Source: Margaritifera margaritifera (taxonomy: Eukaryota > Mollusca > Bivalvia > Unionida > Margaritiferidae). From it: 64,000 bases of DNA. Below are positions 58,401 to 64,000 of this stretch, one piece after another. Every line of letters starts with the position of its first letter. Within the stretch, counting starts at the first letter, position 1. Position numbers and translations under genes: made by a program. The stretch covers positions 2,074,501-2,138,500 of the forward strand of contig JAQPZY010001415.1 in NCBI GenBank assembly GCA_029931535.1, given 5' to 3'. The notes beneath the pieces were generated by a model, which saw only the letters and a program-made list of their open reading frames with translations, did not search any database and had not been told where the DNA came from.

Positions 58401-58654
58401 GCAGGTATAGTACCATACCACACTTAAAACAAAAGTATTCCAATCACTGCAATATAAATACCCTCATATTATCTGTGCTTTTTGGATATGATGTTGCCAA
58501 AGAAGTAAAATAAATGTAACAGAAGTATTGCTTTAGCAAAAGAGAAATATAGTCGGTCTTACAGGGCTTTCAATAGATGCCATGGTACATGATAACCCAC
58601 AGAGGTCAAGGCTCCAGCCAGAGAGCAAGATGTCAGTTTCAACCCCACAACACT

Positions 58655-59144
58655 CCTAGCAATTACAAATACCAATAACAGAATGCAAATAGGGGATGAA
58701 AGCTACTAACATCAGCACCCCAAATATCAAGTACCAATACCAGAATGCAAATAGGGGATGAAAGTTACTAATATCAACACCCCCCAATACCAGAATGCAA
58801 ATATGGGGTGAAAGCTACTAATGTCAGCACCCCAAATTACAAGTACCAATACCAGAATGCAAATAGGAGAGGAAAGCTACTAATGTCAGCACCCCAAATT
58901 ACAAGTACCAATACCAGAATGCAAAAAGGGGAGGAAAACTACTGATGTCAGCACCCCAAATTACAAGTGTCAATACCAGAACGCAAACAGGGGACGAAAG
59001 CTACTGATGTCAACACCCCAAATTACAAGTACCAATACCAGAATGCAAATAGGGGATGAAAGCTACTAATGTCAGCACCCCAAATTACAAGTACCAATAC
59101 TAGAATGCAAATAGGGGAGGAACACTACTAATGTCAGCACCACA
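58655..59144. repeat. Minisatellite, about 63 bp unit, 8 copies
   Basis: ACCAATACCAGAATGCAAAT, AGGGGATGAAAGCTACTAAT, GTCAGCACCCCAAATTACAA. One copy lacks ACAAGTACC. The array abuts the LINE tail at 59148. Confidence 0.93.
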
Positions 59145-59147
59145 AAT

Positions 59148-59350
59148 CTCTCATCTTATCTATTCCTTGATTGTTGAGATAGTTGTGGCACCACTTCTGA
59201 TGTCCTGTCCAACAACAGCTCTTCAGAGACTGTAGTCCTTTGTGGCCCACAGTGCTTCTTAAAGTGTCATGCCCATCCATTTCATGATATTCTCAAGCCA
59301 GTTCTTGTGTTGGTGTCCTCTTTTCCTTTTGCCACATACAGTGCACCCCA
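59148..59350 (-). mobile_element. LINE ORF2 extreme C-terminus
   Basis: On the minus strand GKRKRGHQHKNWLENIMKW, then ALWATKDYSL and RSGATTISTIKE. A basic GRxRKxW motif followed by a WxG segment and then a short charged tail is the characteristic C-terminus of several LINE ORF2 proteins (a region after the Cys-rich box). Stops are present. Upstream reverse transcriptase was not found in the adjoining AT-rich sequence. Confidence 0.55.
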
Positions 59351-59532
59351 ACAAACAAAACCTCAAATTAAAAACTTCTGAATTATAAAGTACTGTCTTG
59401 TCATCCTTGGATTTTGTTTTGGTAATGAAATTTAACAAAGAACCTACAAGATGTATGGACATCTCCTCGGAATATTACTGCATATTCTCTTTAAAACTCT
59501 TTATCTCCAATTTCACCAATTCCACTTGCATT

Positions 59533-59776
59533 TCTACATGCCCCATGCCTAATTCAACTTTCAAAAGCTATAAATCATCATACCTACCCCTTTTTGCATG
59601 CCCCATGCCTAATTCAACTTTCAAAAGCTATAAATCATCATACCTACCCCTTTCTACATGCCCCATGCCTAATTCAACTTTCAAAAGCTATAAATCATCA
59701 TACCTACCCCTTTCTACATGCCCCATGCCTAATTCAACTTTCAAAAGCTATAAATCATCACACCTACCCCTTTTTG
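59533..59776. repeat. Minisatellite, 60 bp unit, 4 copies
   Basis: CATGCCCCATGCCTAATTCA, ACTTTCAAAAGCTATAAATC, ATCATACCTACCCCTTT; copies almost identical. It is followed by poly-A (59778-59794). Confidence 0.95.
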
Positions 59777-59851
59777 CAAAAAAAAAAAAAAAAATCTGTA
59801 GAGGCAGCCTGCCATGTCTTAAAAGGCCATTTACATTTACATTTACTTTCA

Positions 59852-60019
59852 GGCTTTTTTTGCCATTATGTTTTACATGACCACTAACGGAACCAGAAGC
59901 TATCGGTTCTGCCAAAAGTTGGAACGAAACTTCCTTTACCTTATTTATCTGGATCAGTGTTCACAAACTCTTCAGACACTGGCAAAACATCCTTGGTAGT
60001 GACTCCAGAACTTTGACAG
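59852..60019 (+). CDS. Weak candidate terminal exon
   Basis: A pyrimidine-rich tract ending TTTACTTTCAG opens a frame of 49 codons (FAIMFYMTTNGTRSYRF, then CQKLERNFLYLIYLDQCSQT) before a stop at about 59999. A donor-like GACAG/GTAATT lies at 60019, after the stop. Only this frame is open. No family recognised, and no link to the exons near 13 kb can be shown. Confidence 0.18.
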
Positions 60020-60787
60020 GTAATTTGTAAGGGGACTTCATTTCACCCGCCACCCCCCAACCCACAAAAACAGAAATGGATTAATTGCCTGACAGAATGG
60101 CATTCTCCTGGAGCAAACCAAAACCTGGTTCTTGGCACCCTTATTAAGTATACCAGTAATATCTATTGATGTACATGTATTATCATGAACAAAACAAAAA
60201 TATTAAAACAAGAATCATCTCAAATAAAAATTTCACTGCATGAAAAACTACCTTACTCTCGGGTACCTTGACCACTGTCAAGCTCTCAATAAAAAGATGC
60301 GAAGCACTTTTTTCACTCGCTTTTATGGTTATAGGTCAAATAGTCTTGTGACAAAAACAGGTTTTATCTTTTAGTTATAAATAGAGCCAGGTAGTCAGAT
60401 CTTTTACTGAAAGGTTTTTTGGACAAATATGTAGGAAAGGAATTTTAAAATATGAACGGAAAAGTTAGTAGGGATAAACTACACAAAAGTGAATAACTCA
60501 GAGCATCTTTATGAATACACAGAAATTCCGTTCAAGAGAGGAAGTTGGTATGTAGTATTTTGAGGCAATTGTTGCAGTTTGCTTCCTAAACATATTCATT
60601 TGGGACATTAAAATGCGACTGGTTCATGCAGTTTCCTTCCTAATCATAATTCATCTGTGAGATTAAAATGAGACTGGTTCATTCTGTGTAATTTGTGATT
60701 TAAGATTTCTGTCTGATTTCACAAACTGACAGATTATGACTCCATGGAGAGGGACAAGTAAGTGTCTTCTTAATCATGGAACACTGT
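60020..60787. other. No firm feature; short imperfect duplication near 60575-60690
   Basis: TGCAGTTTGCTTCC and ATTAAAATGCGACTGGTTCA recur about 70 bp apart in diverged form. Otherwise nothing recognised. Confidence 0.4.
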
Positions 60788-60898
60788 GATTTACCCCAAA
60801 CATCTTGATTGATTGATTTACCCCAAACATCTTGATTAATTGATTTACCCCAAACATCTTGATTAATTGATTTACCCCCAAATATCTTGATTAATTGA
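60788..60898. repeat. Minisatellite, 27-28 bp unit, 4 copies
   Basis: GATTTACCCCAAACATCTTG then ATTAATT, four copies, the last with an extra C. Confidence 0.92.
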
Positions 60899-61194
60899 CT
60901 ACTGCAAGCAGTAGTATTCAGACTGGAAATCCTTAATGGACCTTAATTAGTGATCTAGACCCTTTCCACTAAGTGGTGGGTGTCACTAAGCTTTGCTTAA
61001 TTAATCTCTGTGACTGAGCAATGTCTTGTTGTTTGGTGGATTTTTTCTGTTCTTGACATTCATTTCATTTTTGATGGGCAAAACTGTCCTTCAGCAAACA
61101 AAGTAATTTAACCGTCTTTATCCAGTTATAAGACCATGCTTGATGATAAGCCATTCCTACTATTTTACACAATTTTTGCACATATTTACTATCG

Positions 61195-61400
61195 ACAGGG
61201 CTCAAAATTCATGCTAGCAAGCTAGCATTTAGCTAGTTACAATTCTGAATTGCTAGCGAAAAAAAAATGAACTAAAAGTTTCTTGCTAGTGATATTTTTT
61301 AAATTTTTATTTCAAAATACAAGCCTGATTTTTCCTAGTTGAAATTATTGCAATAATCAAAATGCTGCTATTACTGAAAAAAGTTAATTTTGAGCCCTGT
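61195..61400. mobile_element. MITE with ACAGGGCTCAAAATT ends
   Basis: ACAGGGCTCAAAATT at 61195 is mirrored by AATTTTGAGCCCTGT ending at 61400. The interior is rich in GCTAGC and CTAGC words and has no coding capacity. No target duplication is visible. Related end motifs occur at 7348 and 62425. Confidence 0.65.
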
Positions 61401-62070
61401 TGGATAAATGAGTCTGTTTTAAGTCCACCCCATCCTTGTTGAAAACTTTACTATGCTGGCCCACTGGAATTTTCATAAGAGAAAAAATATATTTAACAGA
61501 ATAGAAAATATTTTGAAAACAAATTAAACTTTCATAATTAAAAAAAGTTTAAGTACGTGAGTATATGGGGAAAAGAGGCAGTTAAAATCTTCACACAGTA
61601 TTTTGTTACAAAACCAGCCACAATATCAAATAACTTGATGAATATGGCCTTAATAAATTAAATATATCACCTTAATAATAGAGTCAGGCCATAATAAATT
61701 GTATGGAGCCTTCTACATAATGCATTCAGGTATTTTGTACATTGGTCCATACAAACCTAATTGATCATTTTAACCTATTGGAGTTTACTGAGTTGACCAC
61801 GGATATAAATAGGTTATTACAGTACATATATTCATGTATTGAATGGGTTAAGTGTGAAGGACTGTGATCTGTTTAGGCTAATAATGAATTTAGCTGTTCT
61901 CATCTATCATTGTGATAAAAGAAATTATTATAAAGAAGGTCATGTAATTAAATTCCTTTATTTGCTGCTAAACCCCATGCATTCTAATTAAGTCTTTAGC
62001 CACCTGAACACCAGTCTAAATTACCTTTAGGCATGATATGTTTATATACTTATTTAGAAATCTTAAATGC
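61401..62070. other. No recognisable feature
   Basis: AT-rich sequence. Confidence 0.45.
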
Positions 62071-62074
62071 TATA

Positions 62075-62430
62075 ATTCAGCGGTAAAAATGAGCAGGAAT
62101 ATACTAGCCCAGGGCTAGTAAATTTAGCCCATGGCTAGTAAATTTACTATTTCATAATTTTGTTAGTTCTTCTGGCTAGTAAACATTTTGGTCAACATCT
62201 CCAGATGTATTAATAACCTACTATTACAAATGAAAGGGAAAGTTTTGTTAGTTTCTGTCATGAAACTGAAGTGTTATTTTTGTCTCAAAGAGGCCCAAGT
62301 TAACATTAATATGAACTAGTTACATTATTACTTCTGGGGACTAGTAAAACTTGGGAGAACCACTCTCTTTTGAAACCTGCTAGTTCTTGTGGCTTCCAAA
62401 AACTGAAATGTAAAATTCAAGCCCTGGTAT
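62075..62430. mobile_element. Diverged relative of the 61195 MITE
   Basis: CTAGCCCAGGGCTAGTAAAT and repeated CTAGTAAA words near 62104-62160 and at 62340 match the CTAGC-rich interior style of 61195. The right end AATTCAAGCCCTGGTA is the inverted ACCAGGGCTTGAATT terminus. The left terminus is lost. Confidence 0.45.
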
Positions 62431-62697
62431 TTATTACATGTGTAATACACACATCCAAATGCAAGAAGTCAGCAAAAATTGAAATTTTAGTCAAAAGTCC
62501 AGGAAAAATCAGGGAGTTTAGTACCATCAATACAGGAAATTTTAATATGGGCATGAAAGTATGAGAGGAAGTGTGTTGTGAAATGTAAAATTTACTCTAG
62601 TGCAGAATGTTTTGAAACTGTATACTTTTGGTTACTTGCACTTAATTCAAAGTTAGATATTGTTAAGAAGCTTAGAGAAACACATTAAACTTTAATT

Positions 62698-63410
62698 ATG
62701 AAGACTGACACAGAATGAATGAACTTATTAGTTGTTTGGTCCAATAATTACTGGTAGGTTGTATGATGAAAACTGACACAGTGAATGAACTGATTAGTTG
62801 TTTGGTCCAATAATTACTGGTAGGTTGTATGATGAAAACTGACACAGAATGAATGAACTAATTAGTTGTTTGGTCCAATAATTACTGGTAGGTTGTATGA
62901 TGAAAACTGACACAGAATGAATGAACTAATTAGCTGTTTGGTCCAATAATTGCTGGTAGGTTGTATGATGAAAACTGACACAGAATGAATGAACTAATTA
63001 GTTGTTTGGTCCAATAATTACTGGTAGGTTGTATGATGAAAACTGACACAGAATGAATGAACTAATTAGTTGTTTGGTCCAATAATTACTGGTAGGTTGT
63101 ATGATGAAAACTGACACAGAATGAATGAACTAATTAGTTGTTTGGTCCAATAATTGCTGGTAGGTTGTATGATGAAAACTGACACAGAATGAATGAACTA
63201 ATTAGTTCTTTGGTCCAATAATTACTGCTAGGTTGTATGATGAAAACTGACACAGTGAATGAACTGATTAATTGTTTGGTCCAATAATTACTGGTAGGTT
63301 GTATGATGAAATCTGACACAGTGAATGAACTGATTACACTATACTTACTGATGAAAACTGACACAGTGAATGAACTGATTAGTTGTTTGGTCCAATAATT
63401 ACTGTTAGAT
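62698..63410. repeat. Minisatellite, 66-68 bp unit, about 11 copies
   Basis: ATGAAAACTGACACAGAATG, AATGAACTAATTAGTTGTTT, GGTCCAATAATTACTGGTAG, then GTTGTATG. A 4-bp deletion (CACAGTGAATG) marks the copies near both ends. Confidence 0.95.
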
Positions 63411-63505
63411 TGTTCTTCACTGTATTTTTACTAAAGTTTGCTCTTTGTAGTCCTATATTTCAGCTGGGTGTGTGATACCTATATTTTTATAACTTTTAAA
63501 TAATC

Positions 63506-64000
63506 TTATTAAATACTGGTATACAGTGCTACAGGTAGATACCTGTATAACTTATTAAATACTGCTATACAGTGCTACAGGTAGATACCTGTATAACTTA
63601 TTAAATACTGCTATACAGTGATACAGGTAGATTTCTGCATAGCTTATTAAATACTGGTATGCAATGCTACAGGTAGATTCCTGCATAGCTTATTAAATAC
63701 TGGTATACAGTGCTACAGGTAGATTCTTGCATAGCTTATTAAATACTGCTATACAGTGCTACAGGTAGATTCCTGCATAGCTTATTAAATACTGGTATAC
63801 AGTGCTACAGGTAGATTCATGCATAGCTTATTAAATACTGGTATACAGTGCTACAGGTAGACACCTGCATAGCTTATTAAATACTGGTATACAGTGCTAC
63901 AGGTAGATTCCTGCATAGCTTATTAAATACTGGTATACAGTGCTACAGGTAGATACCTGCATAGCTTATTAAATACTGGTATACAGTGCTACAGGTAGAT
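63506..64000. repeat. Minisatellite, 46 bp unit, at least 10.7 copies, runs off window
   Basis: TTATTAAATACTGGTATACA then GTGCTACAGGTAGATACCTG, 46 bp. The array continues past base 64000. Confidence 0.95.

Noticed and set aside
61195..61400. Target-site duplication for this MITE
   Set aside because: Flanking bases on the two sides do not match, so the superfamily cannot be fixed this way.

Overview
This window looks like gene-poor, AT-rich animal (metazoan) DNA, most likely from a mollusc and probably a bivalve. The reasons are the kinds of repeats seen: pearl-like elements (terminal hairpins around a tandem core of about 145 bp), tRNA-headed SINEs, CR1/Jockey-like and L1/Tx1-like LINE debris, and a gag-like retroelement with a Cys-rich N-terminus. 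There is no bacterial gene organisation. No complete protein-coding gene is visible. By my rough sum about one third of the 64 kb is tandem repeat (more than 30 arrays). Most of the rest is transposon remnant or unrecognised AT-rich sequence. Nearly all long open frames are artefacts of repeat units whose length is a multiple of three.

Layout. 0-10 kb: small minisatellites, a 3.9-kb satellite with a 30-bp unit and internal duplicated blocks, a SINE, a short TA-target element carrying a second MITE inside it, and a decayed gag-like retroelement. 10-30 kb: minisatellites, four MITE copies of one double-hairpin family, two candidate host exons near 13 kb, an element with CAGTARAACC termini whose interior has expanded into two minisatellites, a CR1/Jockey-like LINE tail next to a 29-bp array, and 21-, 51- and 49-bp arrays. 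26-36 kb: pearl-like or Helitron-like (HINE) elements, an L1/Tx1-like reverse transcriptase fragment interrupted by a 23-bp array, a second copy of the gag-like retroelement nested in a pearl-like element, and a possible SWIM-type exon. 37-46 kb: two SINEs, a nearly complete pearl-like element (39.4-41.1 kb), a long TA/CA tract, a pogo/Tigger-like element and 69- and 50-bp arrays. 46-64 kb: a 1.56-kb non-autonomous hAT element with perfect 8-bp target duplications and a large internal foldback, a non-repeat ORF of about 120 codons, 59-, 21-, 49-, 42-, 63-, 60-, 68- and 46-bp arrays, more HINE elements, and LINE and gag scraps. The last array runs off the window end.

What ties the window together is that several minisatellites appear to have been born inside transposable elements. 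Their monomers can be read as pieces of LINE coding sequence or of a DNA-transposon end, and in one case an unexpanded sister copy sits in the same window. The other distinctive element is a roughly 200-bp MITE with two long internal hairpins, present in six copies. All family names come from motif reading without database searches. Copy numbers and boundaries are hand estimates.
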